Assembly: GCA_023954635.1 (NCBI GenBank)
Contig: JAGSHI010000027.1
Coordinates: 1 to 34,500 of the forward strand
Source of the DNA: Bacteriovoracaceae bacterium
Lineage (GTDB): Bacteria > Bdellovibrionota > Bacteriovoracia > Bacteriovoracales > Bacteriovoracaceae
DNA length: 34,500 nucleotides
Direction of reading: 5' to 3'
The notes under the pieces are model-generated. The model ran no database searches. It was not told the origin of the DNA and saw nothing but the letters and a program-made list of their open reading frames with translations. The position numbers were made by a program, and so were the translations under genes. Position 1 is the first letter of the stretch, and each line of letters opens with the position of its first letter. Positions 14,657 through 22,478 of this stretch are shown here, piece after piece.

Positions 14657-16024
14657 ATGGCCATATATATAAATAGAACATTGAACATGAAAAGGATCAA
14701 GGCCATAGGTTTTGATATGGACTACACCATCGTAAGGTACAACTCTGAAGCCTTCGAAGAGTTTACTTACGCAGCGGTAATCGAAAAGCTTATTAGTGAA
14801 AAAGATTATCCAGTAGATATAAGAAAGTTCAAATTTGACTTCCACTTAGTTATTCAAGGGCTCGTGATTGATAGAAAAAGAGGAAATATCCTTAAGGTTT
14901 CGAGGTTCGGAAAAGTAAAGTCAGCTTCACATGGAACAAAATTTTTAGATTATCAAAGTCAGCAAAAAATTTATTCAAACCGAGTTATTGATTTAAATGA
15001 TTCAAATATCCAAAGTCTAGATACTTCATTTTCAATTTCAAATGGAGTTGTTTTTGCTCAACTAGTAGATCTAAAAGACGCAGGTGTTGATCTCCCAACT
15101 TACGACACAATGGCCCTCGATATAAAAGAAGTCCTCGATTTGGCCCATGCAGATGGAACCCTGAAGGCTGAAGTTCGTAATAATATCTCTAAATATATTA
15201 TTCAAGATCCGGCCATCGTAAATTTATTTGAAAGATATAAAAGATATGGAAAGAAATTACTTGTTATAACGAACTCTGATTTTGCTTATTCTGAATTACT
15301 TTTAGATTACACAATCACTCCTTTTCTAAAGGAACATAAATCCTGGAAAGAGCTTTTTGATATTACGATTACCCTATCTGGGAAGCCTGGATTTTTTACC
15401 AACCGGAATAGATTTTTAGCAGTTGATCCAAAAACGGGCCTTATGAGTAATCATGAAGGACCTGTCGTTCCTGGAATTTATCAAGGTGGACACGCTGGAA
15501 AACTACAAAAAGATTTGGGCCTTGAAGGTGATGAGATACTCTACCTCGGTGATCATATTTATGGTGACGTTGTTTCAATTAAAAAAACTTTTAATTGGAG
15601 AACAGGGATGGTTCTTGATCCTCTCGCTGAAGAAGTTGACTCTATTGTCAAATCTACACCTATTCAAAATGAGATTGATGATCTTATGAATAACAAAGAG
15701 GAACTCGAAGCAAAGCTTAACGACCTAGACCTTCGGAAAAAAGAAGGTAACGAAGAGATTAACAAGAATGAAATTAACCGCCTCTTTTCTGATATCGAAA
15801 AAGTAAATACTAAGATTTCTGAGTTACTGACTCAATACCGATCGCACTTTAATCCGATGTGGGGAGAAATGATGAGGGCCGGACAAGAGGAAAGTCGTTT
15901 TGCAGACCAAGTTGAAAAGTATGCTTGTATTTATATGCAAAAAGTCTCAGACCTTTTGAAGTATTCACCCAAAACTTACTTCAGGCCTCTAAAAAGAGTT
16001 CTTCCTCATGAGGAACTACTCTAG
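14657..16024 (+). CDS. HAD-superfamily purine 5'-nucleotidase-like protein
   Basis: A cytosolic protein of 455 aa of the HAD-IG / NT5C2-like 5'-nucleotidase family (PF05761). Motif I is GFDMDYT near residue 18 (nucleophile Asp20 and acid/base Asp22), motif II is VITNSD, and motif IV is YLGDHIYGD. A Glu/Lys-rich helical stretch around residues 335-395 is the coiled-coil insert of the family. Relatives dephosphorylate IMP and GMP. ATG 14657 is chosen because homologues begin with a similar VNRTLN segment; a second ATG lies at 14687, and neither has a strong ribosome site. It overlaps the convergent hydrolase gene by nine bases. Confidence 0.93.
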   Translation: MAIYINRTLNMKRIKAIGFDMDYTIVRYNSEAFEEFTYAAVIEKLISEKDYPVDIRKFKFDFHLVIQGLVIDRKRGNILKVSRFGKVKSASHGTKFLDYQSQQKIYSNRVIDLNDSNIQSLDTSFSISNGVVFAQLVDLKDAGVDLPTYDTMALDIKEVLDLAHADGTLKAEVRNNISKYIIQDPAIVNLFERYKRYGKKLLVITNSDFAYSELLLDYTITPFLKEHKSWKELFDITITLSGKPGFFTNRNRFLAVDPKTGLMSNHEGPVVPGIYQGGHAGKLQKDLGLEGDEILYLGDHIYGDVVSIKKTFNWRTGMVLDPLAEEVDSIVKSTPIQNEIDDLMNNKEELEAKLNDLDLRKKEGNEEINKNEINRLFSDIEKVNTKISELLTQYRSHFNPMWGEMMRAGQEESRFADQVEKYACIYMQKVSDLLKYSPKTYFRPLKRVLPHEELL

Positions 16025-16993
16025 GATTTGTTCAAGGAATTGAGAATACACTTCCCAACTAAACTTTCCATATCCACCTGACATTAACCAGCATTGAGCG
16101 ATTCCTCTTTCTTTAAAGAAATTATAAACCATCAGGTCTCTCTCCAACATTTGCTCTTTAGAAAGTCTCAAGAACTGAGTACTAGGTAGTTCATCAAGTT
16201 CATATGGATCAACTCCTGCATTCACAACCACAAAGTCAGGTTTGTCAGGGTTATGATCCCAAAGTTTATTCAGTCCTTGCCGTAGTCTTTCGTTGTAAAA
16301 GCTTTCTTCTTCACAATCCATTTCGATATCGACATCACTAGGAATTTTAGAGGGGTGCTGAAGGTCCGGATGATCAAGAGGCCATCCTTTTTTCATATGA
16401 ATACTTAAAGTTTTTATACTTGGATCTTTATGAGTAATTTCCGAAGTTCCATCACCTTTATGAGCATCTGTATCAATGACCCAGGCACGCTTTATTTTAT
16501 TTGAATCTTGTAGTGCTCTTATACCGACAACAATGTCATTAACGAGGCAAAAACCACTCCCCTTATTAGTTCGAGCATGGTGCATTCCACCGCCAAGGAA
16601 AAAAGTGAATCCCTTTTCTAAAGACTTTTCCATGGCATACTTACTGGCCGAGACATGGTGTAAAATGGAATCAAAAAACTCACTCCAATTTCTCTTAGCT
16701 AAGGCCGGGTTGTATCGGTTGTAGTTCCCTTTTCCATCTACCAATTCAAAGCAGTCTAGAATTTCAGACTCTAGTTTTTGACCGTACAAATGATCGATAA
16801 ATTCTTTGGAGTGAACTCTAAGTAAATCCTCTTGAGTGACAATCTCAAGATCTGACTTATTAAGCTCTAAGAGATTGGCCTTTCCAAGGGATCTTAAATG
16901 TTCAAAAACACGTTTTGATCGATCATCCCGTAGGGGAATGAGAATTCCATATTCACCCCAATTCGGGGATAAATCTGAATGGTATAAAATCAT
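16016..16993 (-). CDS. Histone deacetylase-family (AcuC-like) zinc hydrolase
   Basis: A protein of 325 aa of the arginase/deacetylase fold. Visible are GGGMHHA near residue 134 (active-site His pair), GSGFCLVND, VIDTDAHKGDG (zinc Asp and His), GVDPYELDEL (zinc Asp) and SGGYG with the catalytic Tyr. The family removes acyl groups from lysines, polyamines or acetoin-linked substrates; the true substrate here is unknown. ATG 16991-16993 has GGAG at five bases. It is not in an operon and is convergent with the HAD gene. Confidence 0.92.
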   Translation of the reverse strand: MILYHSDLSPNWGEYGILIPLRDDRSKRVFEHLRSLGKANLLELNKSDLEIVTQEDLLRVHSKEFIDHLYGQKLESEILDCFELVDGKGNYNRYNPALAKRNWSEFFDSILHHVSASKYAMEKSLEKGFTFFLGGGMHHARTNKGSGFCLVNDIVVGIRALQDSNKIKRAWVIDTDAHKGDGTSEITHKDPSIKTLSIHMKKGWPLDHPDLQHPSKIPSDVDIEMDCEEESFYNERLRQGLNKLWDHNPDKPDFVVVNAGVDPYELDELPSTQFLRLSKEQMLERDLMVYNFFKERGIAQCWLMSGGYGKFSWEVYSQFLEQILE

Positions 16994-17104
16994 GGCCTCT
17001 CCATACGCATTTTTGTGCCCTCAAAATTGTCTATTTTATGGTCAATGTCAACGTCTTGGACAGCATCGTGTACATATTATTAAGTAGTTAGGTTAATTTT
17101 AAAC

Positions 17105-17120
17105 TGGCACGCGATATGCA
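17105..17120 (+). promoter_or_regulatory. Near-consensus sigma-54 (RpoN) promoter
   Basis: TGGCACG-CGAT-ATGCA matches the RpoN consensus TGGCACG-N4-TTGCW at all but one base. The invariant GG (17106-17107) and GC (17118-17119) are exactly 12 bases apart, as needed for -24/-12. Transcription would begin near 17131. It points at the orphan unit that ends at the terminator at 17364-17402, not directly at a long gene. Confidence 0.7.
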
Positions 17121-17130
17121 TTTATATAAG

Positions 17131-17402
17131 ACAAGTTACATAGGGTGTAAGAGTTCATGCTAATGCAGAAGCTAAAGTGAAATCTCCCCGTTGAAGTTCA
17201 AGCTCAAGTTGTTACACAGTTAAAGCGAATGAGAATGTGAACGTTGAAGTTGTTAAAGTTGAAGTTAAAATTGAAATTCTATCTGAAGCGAATGTTGAAG
17301 TTGTATAAGTTGAAGTTAAAAGCTGAAGAAGTTGTGAAATAGGTTCTTTCCCCCCTATCACTTAAAAAGGGTAGCTCTTCCCCCGGGGCTACCTTTTTTT
17401 TT
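17131..17402 (+). ncRNA. Orphan transcript: candidate non-coding RNA or decayed small gene
   Basis: The 489-base gap between the deacetylase-like gene and the saccharopine dehydrogenase holds this unit: a sigma-54 promoter upstream and a strong terminator downstream, about 270 bases in all. The tract 17190-17340 is built from imperfect GTTGAAGTT/GTTAAAGTT units. No frame stays open; the longest piece is 23 codons from GTG 17237 (VNVEVVKVEV...). Read with frame changes it spells Val/Glu/Lys/Ala-rich peptide and ends AEEVVK-stop just before the terminator, which could mean a frameshifted remnant of a low-complexity gene. The alternative is a regulatory RNA with unpaired GUUGAAGUU repeats. The sequence cannot decide. 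Confidence 0.45.
17364..17402 (+). terminator. Strong intrinsic terminator of the orphan unit
   Basis: GGTAGC (17370-17375) pairs with GCTACC (17388-17393), flanked by an A run before and nine Ts after (17394-17402). It separates the orphan unit from the following gene. Confidence 0.92.
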
Positions 17403-17482
17403 GTCCTTAAGCCTTTGAAATAACAAATAAGAATCTTTACATCTGACTATCATTTTAGGACGAATTGCGTTATATTCCGCTC

Positions 17483-18616
17483 ATGCAAAAGCGAACTCTC
17501 TGGCTACGCCACGAAACCAAACCATTCGAGCAAAGAACAGCATTGACGCCTAAAGGTGTTAAGAAGCTCATGGATGCTGGTCACCACGTAGTTGTTGAAG
17601 AGTCTTCATCAAGAGTTTTTGATCTTCAAGAGTACAAAGACCTTGGCGTCGAAATTGCTCCAATGAATGCATGGATCCATCGAGCTCCTGAAGAAGCAAT
17701 CATTATTGGTTTAAAAGAATTAGAAGAAAAAGGGTTTCCCCTTATTCACAGACATATTCATTTCGCCCATTGTTTTAAAGGACAGAAAGGCTCGAAAGAA
17801 ACTCTAACTCGGTTTGCAAAAGGAGGAGGACTCCTTTTCGATTTAGAATACCTCGTCAATGAAAATGGAAAAAGAATTGCAGCTTTTGGAGTATGGGCCG
17901 GTTACACAGGGGCTGCCCTTGGGATTTCTCTTTGGTCTTCTCAACAGCTTGGAGAATGTTTAAATAATGAAGCTCCCTTAACTCCTTTTTCTAATAGCAC
18001 AACCATGGCCGAAGAAATGTCGAGAAAACTGGCTAAGGTCAATAGAAAACCTTCTGTACTTATTATTGGTGCGAATGGAAGATGTGGAATTGGTGCACAA
18101 AAGCTTTTAGAAAGTCTTGATATTGATGCAACTCTTTGGGGTTCAAAAGACACCAAAGGTCGTGGGGCCATCAGAGAAATTCTCGAATTTGATATTTTAA
18201 TTAATACTGCACTCATGAAAACTAAAGTTGCTCCTTGGCTTACTAACGAATTAATTGATGAGAAAAGAAATCTTACGGCAATCAGTGACGTTAGTTGTGA
18301 CCCAACAGGACCTTGTAATCCTCTTCCCATTTATTCAGAGGGGACGACTATGGATGTTCCAGTAAGAAACTTAAGGGAAGAAAAAGTTCTAGATATAACA
18401 GCAATTGATCACTTACCTTCTCTCTTGCCAAGAGAATCAAGTGAAGATTTCTGTAACCAACTTATGCCTCATTTATTAAATTTCCTGAGTGGAGAAATTG
18501 AGAACTCACCTTGGGAAAGATCACTCTCTTACTTTTTTGCTAAAACTGAAGAGCTAAATCTCGGTGATATAAAGATTCAAAATGGTCGCTCAGAAGAGTC
18601 TCAACTTCTTAATTAA
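17483..18616 (+). CDS. Saccharopine dehydrogenase, lysine-forming (LYS1-like)
   Basis: A protein of 377 aa closely patterned on fungal Lys1, which interconverts saccharopine and L-lysine plus 2-oxoglutarate using NAD. Visible are LRHETKPFEQRTALTP with Arg18, IIGLKEL with Lys78 and HFAHCFK with His96 (the catalytic pair of the fungal enzyme), the dinucleotide loop IIGANGRCGIGA near residue 195, and SDVSCDPTGPCNPLPIYSEG. ATG 17483 gives the family N-terminus; a TTG at 17465 with AGGA four bases upstream would add six residues. It is a single gene following a terminator. It may serve lysine breakdown or a non-standard synthesis; no partner gene is in view. Confidence 0.92.
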   Translation: MQKRTLWLRHETKPFEQRTALTPKGVKKLMDAGHHVVVEESSSRVFDLQEYKDLGVEIAPMNAWIHRAPEEAIIIGLKELEEKGFPLIHRHIHFAHCFKGQKGSKETLTRFAKGGGLLFDLEYLVNENGKRIAAFGVWAGYTGAALGISLWSSQQLGECLNNEAPLTPFSNSTTMAEEMSRKLAKVNRKPSVLIIGANGRCGIGAQKLLESLDIDATLWGSKDTKGRGAIREILEFDILINTALMKTKVAPWLTNELIDEKRNLTAISDVSCDPTGPCNPLPIYSEGTTMDVPVRNLREEKVLDITAIDHLPSLLPRESSEDFCNQLMPHLLNFLSGEIENSPWERSLSYFFAKTEELNLGDIKIQNGRSEESQLLN

Positions 18617-19446
18617 GAACTTTCCTTTGCAAAATTAACCCATGCATCGACTATCGCATAGTTTTCCATATTTTTATGTTTAACATATCCCATTTTTAGA
18701 ATTTCACCTTTCTTTATAACTTCAGCTAAAACAGATTGCCGTTGTTCATTTGTGAGATTTCTAATTTCAAGTATTCTCATAAGAGACTTAATTCTCCAAA
18801 AATCCATGGCCACATATTTTCTTGAAAGTTGGTCTTCATGTCCACCGTACTTATTAATGATGGGCTCCTCAATAAAACCAACTTCATAAAGGCTTGTTAA
18901 CTTTAACCATAGATCATAATCCTCACAAACAATGAACTCTTCATCAAATAATCCAAGTTCTTCAAGAACATCTTTTTTAATGAGAGAGGCCGAAGGAGAA
19001 ATGAGACAGAGTGGAATACAATTTAAGAAAATATCACCACCATATTTTCGATGGATCTTTTTTTGATTTACTCTCTTTCCATTCCTAATCCAGATTTCTT
19101 CACCATGAACTAGAGGTATATTTGGATTAGATTCAACGAAGTTAACTTGTTTTTCTAATTTGTTTGGTAACCATTCATCGTCACTATCAAGCAAAGCGAT
19201 CCAATGACCTGAAGACTTCTCAATTGCAATATTTCGAGCAGCAGAGACTCCTCTATTTTCAGTTTTGATAATTTGAATTAAGGGATTGGAAGAATACTTT
19301 AACAAGATGTCACTAGTCTTATCAGTTGATCCATCATCAACGACAATCAACTCATGAGGCTGAATACTTTGCATTAACACAGAATTAATCGCTCGTTCTA
19401 GAACATGAGAACGATTATATGTTGGAATGACGACACTAATCTTCAA
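18613..19446 (-). CDS. Family 2 glycosyltransferase
   Basis: A GT-A fold transferase of 277 aa. It shows SVVIPTYNRS at the start, VVDDGSTD near residue 35, the metal-binding LLDSDDEW near residue 86, and the later CEDYDLW, where the Glu-Asp pair is the usual catalytic base. It transfers a sugar from a nucleotide donor to an unknown acceptor, probably a surface polysaccharide. The start is a TTG at 19444-19446 with GGAG seven bases upstream, inside the end of the aldo/keto reductase gene (11-base overlap), so both are one operon. It overlaps the convergent dehydrogenase by four bases. Confidence 0.92.
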   Translation of the reverse strand: MKISVVIPTYNRSHVLERAINSVLMQSIQPHELIVVDDGSTDKTSDILLKYSSNPLIQIIKTENRGVSAARNIAIEKSSGHWIALLDSDDEWLPNKLEKQVNFVESNPNIPLVHGEEIWIRNGKRVNQKKIHRKYGGDIFLNCIPLCLISPSASLIKKDVLEELGLFDEEFIVCEDYDLWLKLTSLYEVGFIEEPIINKYGGHEDQLSRKYVAMDFWRIKSLMRILEIRNLTNEQRQSVLAEVIKKGEILKMGYVKHKNMENYAIVDAWVNFAKESS

Positions 19447-20374
19447 GAATAATCTCCATAACTTTCTTCATAACATCATCAGAAGGTCTATTAGAAGTTG
19501 CATTTACAACACCTTCAAGTTGTTGATCATTTCTAGCTCCACATAAAACCATAGAGCATGATTCATTTGATAAGTTGTAACCGATAGCTAACTCAATAGG
19601 AGTATGACCATACTCTTCAATCAATGGCCAAATCCTCTTAAGTTTTTCAAACTTAGGTTTATTGTCCATTTGTTTCCACCATGGGGCCCATGAGCGACAA
19701 TCTTCTTTATCGTATGTTCGAGATTCATCAACTCTCTTAGATAGAATTCCTTTATCAAGAGTTCCCCAGCTCATGAAACTAATCTCTTTATCATCTAAAT
19801 AAGGAAATAGTCTCTCGACAACTTCTTGTTCAAAAAGGTTTAACTGACACTGAACTGCTTCTACTCTATCTATCTCAAAGGCCTTGTTTAAATCTTCCTC
19901 AAAAGTATTACAAAGTCCGATATGTTTGATTTTCCCTTGCTCTTTTGCTTTTGATAAAACTTCCATTGGTTTTCTTATATCTACTTTTTCATCAGGCCAG
20001 TGAATCATATACAAATCAATATAATCACTCTGTAAGTCTCTTAGGCTTTGCTCTAACATTTTCTGAGTTTCTTTTGGGTCGTTAGTCATATTGACTCTTT
20101 TATTTTCATGCCAAGAGACACCCGACTTAGAAACTAAAAACACCTCATCACGGTTTTTAGCGAAGGCCTTTCCCATTCGTTTCTCACTGACGCCAAAGCC
20201 ATAAATCGGAGCGGTATCAAACAGCTTGACTCCCATATCCTTTGCCGTGTTTAGAAGTCCAATGGCATCATCTTCTGAGATCTGACCGAAACCATAACCT
20301 CCGCCTTCACCAGATATTGCAGCTCCACCAAAACCTAGTGGTATATTTGAGATATTTTCTAATAGTTTCCCCAT
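19436..20374 (-). CDS. Aldo/keto reductase
   Basis: An NADPH-dependent reductase of 312 aa with the AKR tetrad: Asp and Tyr in LFDTAPIYGFG near residue 50, Lys in FLVSKSG and His in YMIHWPDE. Also present are SLRDLQSDYIDLY and the C-terminal cofactor loop VLCGARNDQQLEG. ATG 20372-20374 has AAGGAG seven bases upstream and is preferred to an upstream start at 20407. The downstream overlapping glycosyltransferase suggests that the substrate may be a sugar or sugar-derived aldehyde, but this is a guess from position. Confidence 0.92.
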   Translation of the reverse strand: MGKLLENISNIPLGFGGAAISGEGGGYGFGQISEDDAIGLLNTAKDMGVKLFDTAPIYGFGVSEKRMGKAFAKNRDEVFLVSKSGVSWHENKRVNMTNDPKETQKMLEQSLRDLQSDYIDLYMIHWPDEKVDIRKPMEVLSKAKEQGKIKHIGLCNTFEEDLNKAFEIDRVEAVQCQLNLFEQEVVERLFPYLDDKEISFMSWGTLDKGILSKRVDESRTYDKEDCRSWAPWWKQMDNKPKFEKLKRIWPLIEEYGHTPIELAIGYNLSNESCSMVLCGARNDQQLEGVVNATSNRPSDDVMKKVMEIILED

Positions 20375-20414
20375 ACTTGGACTCCTTTTCAGCCTCTTAG
20401 TTCTCATAGGCCAT

Positions 20415-20443
20415 TTGACTTGTCATAACGCATTCGGTAATTT
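20415..20443 (+). promoter_or_regulatory. Candidate promoter giving a leaderless mRNA for the 20450 gene
   Basis: TTGACT (20415-20420), a 17-base spacer and TAATTT (20438-20443). The start would fall at about 20450, the A of the ATG. No ribosome site precedes that ATG, consistent with leaderless translation. Confidence 0.4.
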
Positions 20444-20449
20444 CTCGCC

Positions 20450-21484
20450 ATGCAATTACTTACTTTCGCCCATAGAGGAGAGGCCAAGGCCTTTTTCGAA
20501 CATCTCGAACTCGAAGCTATCGATGGGAACACATTGTACAAGTTTACAGATGGACTCGTACTAATAATGGGTGAAGGTGTTTTTGACCCTTTAAGCAAAG
20601 TTTCAAAGGTACTCGCTCTTTATCCTGAAATATCAGAGATCATTAACCTTGGTGTTGCCGGTGCACTTAACCCGAACTTAAATAAAGATGAAGTAATTCA
20701 GGTAAGAAGCTCTTATCTCGAACTAGAAGGCAATCCACAGTTTCATTCATTTACGATGAGAAATAGAGACCTGCCTTTCAAAAAAGAAGATTGCCTAACT
20801 TCTAGCAGGCGTGTTCTATCAAAAGAACAAGCACAAAAACTTCTTCCTTTTGCTGGTATTGTGGATAGAGAACTCTGGGCCGTTGCACGAGCAAACAAAG
20901 AGAATAAACTTCCGATGACTTCACTGAAGGTAATATCTGATATTCCCTCAGAAGAAAGTGAGCAAATTTGCCAAGTTGTAAAAGAGTCAGCACTAAAGCT
21001 CTCAACAGCTCTTTACAATGCCTGGTCACAAATTGATGGTGATCAACTCCAACCAGAAGAGAAAGTTAGTATCCCCTATTTTGATCAATTTCATTTTACC
21101 AGAAGCATGAGCTCTACTCTTCAAAAAAGATGTCATCAACTAGAGATTAAATTCCCAGACAACAAGCTAGAAGAACTTATTGATTTTAATTCAATTGTAG
21201 AAAGTGAAATGCGCCCAAAAGAGAAGGCCATTCAAATTCTAGATGAAATGAACAGACTCATTAATCCTTATAGGATTTCAGTTGAAGAGAGGTTAAAAAA
21301 GTTAACTCATGGTTTGACTTCAACAGGACTAACCTGCTCATTTGATCCTCATCTAGAAAAAAGTAATCTTCATATAAAAGGTACTTTTTCAAATCCAAAT
21401 GAACTCAAAAAAGTCTCAGAGCAGCTTTCAAAGTTTGATTTTGAAAAAATGAAAAGCATTCTTGAAGGTGATGACCGTGTTTGA
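20450..21484 (+). CDS. MTAN-like nucleosidase with C-terminal extension
   Basis: A protein of 344 aa. Residues 1-195 follow the nucleoside phosphorylase/5'-methylthioadenosine nucleosidase fold: Glu11 in HRGEAKAF, EIINLGVAGALNP near residue 64, VDRELWAVA with Glu141, and KVISDIPS with Asp164. These align by pattern with the catalytic Glu12, Glu174 and Asp197 of E. coli MTAN, so hydrolysis of an adenine nucleoside is likely. Residues ~205-344 are an unfamiliar helical and alpha-beta extension (HFTRSMSSTLQKRC, then HIKGTFSNPNELKKVSEQL). Its end overlaps the radical SAM gene by 14 bases. MTANs clear 5'-deoxyadenosine, the inhibitory by-product of radical SAM enzymes, which would explain the pairing. 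Confidence 0.75.
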   Translation: MQLLTFAHRGEAKAFFEHLELEAIDGNTLYKFTDGLVLIMGEGVFDPLSKVSKVLALYPEISEIINLGVAGALNPNLNKDEVIQVRSSYLELEGNPQFHSFTMRNRDLPFKKEDCLTSSRRVLSKEQAQKLLPFAGIVDRELWAVARANKENKLPMTSLKVISDIPSEESEQICQVVKESALKLSTALYNAWSQIDGDQLQPEEKVSIPYFDQFHFTRSMSSTLQKRCHQLEIKFPDNKLEELIDFNSIVESEMRPKEKAIQILDEMNRLINPYRISVEERLKKLTHGLTSTGLTCSFDPHLEKSNLHIKGTFSNPNELKKVSEQLSKFDFEKMKSILEGDDRV

Positions 21485-22478
21485 AAAAGTTTTTGTTGAG
21501 ACTGCCGTTAAAGACCATCCTCGAACTCTACACATATTAAATAAACTAAAAAGTGACCCTGTTTTGATTGGCTCCATCGAAGATTACTTTGGAAGAGTAA
21601 GAAAACCCTATTTACAAAAACGAGATAATTTAAACTTATTCATTGGAAATAAAAAAGGACAAACAGTAAAAGAAGCTCCCAATGCCTATGGACTGGCCGG
21701 AGATCCTCATTTCTACTTTGTTCACTCTTACAATTGTATTTATGAATGTGAATATTGTTACCTTCAAGGTTACTTCAATAGCCCAGATTTAGTTTTCTTT
21801 GTGAATCACGAAGATATGGCCAAAGAAATGGAACTTATCATTTCAAAAACCCCGAAAGATAAAACTCCCTGGTTTCATGCTGGAGAATTTTCAGACTCCT
21901 TGGCCTTAAGTCATATAACGGGAGAGATTTCATTCTATTTTGATTTTTTTAAAGCTCATCCCAACGCAAAGCTTGAGTTTAGGACAAAGTCAGCAAATAC
22001 AAGAGAGATAGAGAAAATGTCTCCACTCTCAAATGTCATCACTACTTTCAGTCTCTCTCCTCAGGAGAGAACTTTAAAGACAGATAAATCATGTCCACCT
22101 GCGAGTACTCGAATTCTTTCAATGCAAAAGCTCTATAAGGCAGGTCACCCACTAGGATTACATTTTGATCCTATCATTCATACAAACAATCTCTATGAAG
22201 AATATGAACAACTTATTGATGATATCTCGGAGAAAATACCTCTCGAATACTTTGAATACGTTTCCCTTGGAGTCGTAAGGTTTACTAAAGATGTCTACAG
22301 ACAAGTTCAATTAAATTATCCAAACAGTGATCTCTTGACTGAAGAATTTATCAAACCAGAAGATGGTAAAATTCGCTACCCAGGATCGCTAAGAAAGAAC
22401 ATTCTTAAATCTATTCAAAAGCTTTGTATTGAAAAAGGATTTGTTGAGGATAAAGTCTACTTGTGTATGGAAGAATAG
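21471..22478 (+). CDS. Spore-photoproduct-lyase-like radical SAM protein
   Basis: A protein of 335 aa with the radical SAM cluster motif CIYECEYC (Cys89, 93, 96) followed by YLQGYF, as in spore photoproduct lyase. Where the lyase has its hydrogen-donating Cys141 (ACTSD region), this protein reads HAGEFSDSLAL, with no Cys, so simple photoproduct repair by the known mechanism is doubtful. Other lyase-like parts are FRTKSAN and LGLHFDPIIH. ATG 21471 is used; GTG 21477 with AAGG eight bases upstream is an equal alternative. It overlaps the nucleosidase gene, implying co-translation. It is probably a non-sporulator SPL subgroup whose substrate is not known to me. Confidence 0.85.
   Translation: MTVFEKVFVETAVKDHPRTLHILNKLKSDPVLIGSIEDYFGRVRKPYLQKRDNLNLFIGNKKGQTVKEAPNAYGLAGDPHFYFVHSYNCIYECEYCYLQGYFNSPDLVFFVNHEDMAKEMELIISKTPKDKTPWFHAGEFSDSLALSHITGEISFYFDFFKAHPNAKLEFRTKSANTREIEKMSPLSNVITTFSLSPQERTLKTDKSCPPASTRILSMQKLYKAGHPLGLHFDPIIHTNNLYEEYEQLIDDISEKIPLEYFEYVSLGVVRFTKDVYRQVQLNYPNSDLLTEEFIKPEDGKIRYPGSLRKNILKSIQKLCIEKGFVEDKVYLCMEE

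Noticed and set aside
17237-17308. 23-codon frame from GTG in the GTTGAAGTT-rich tract
   Set aside because: Too short, no good ribosome site, and the coding-like pattern continues in other frames, so it is described within the orphan transcript instead of as a gene.
17190-17340. CRISPR-like or tandem repeat array
   Set aside because: The units are short, degenerate and not separated by unique spacers of even length.
17941-18330. Open minus-strand frame inside the saccharopine dehydrogenase gene
   Set aside because: The opposite strand carries conserved catalytic motifs; the frame is a by-product.
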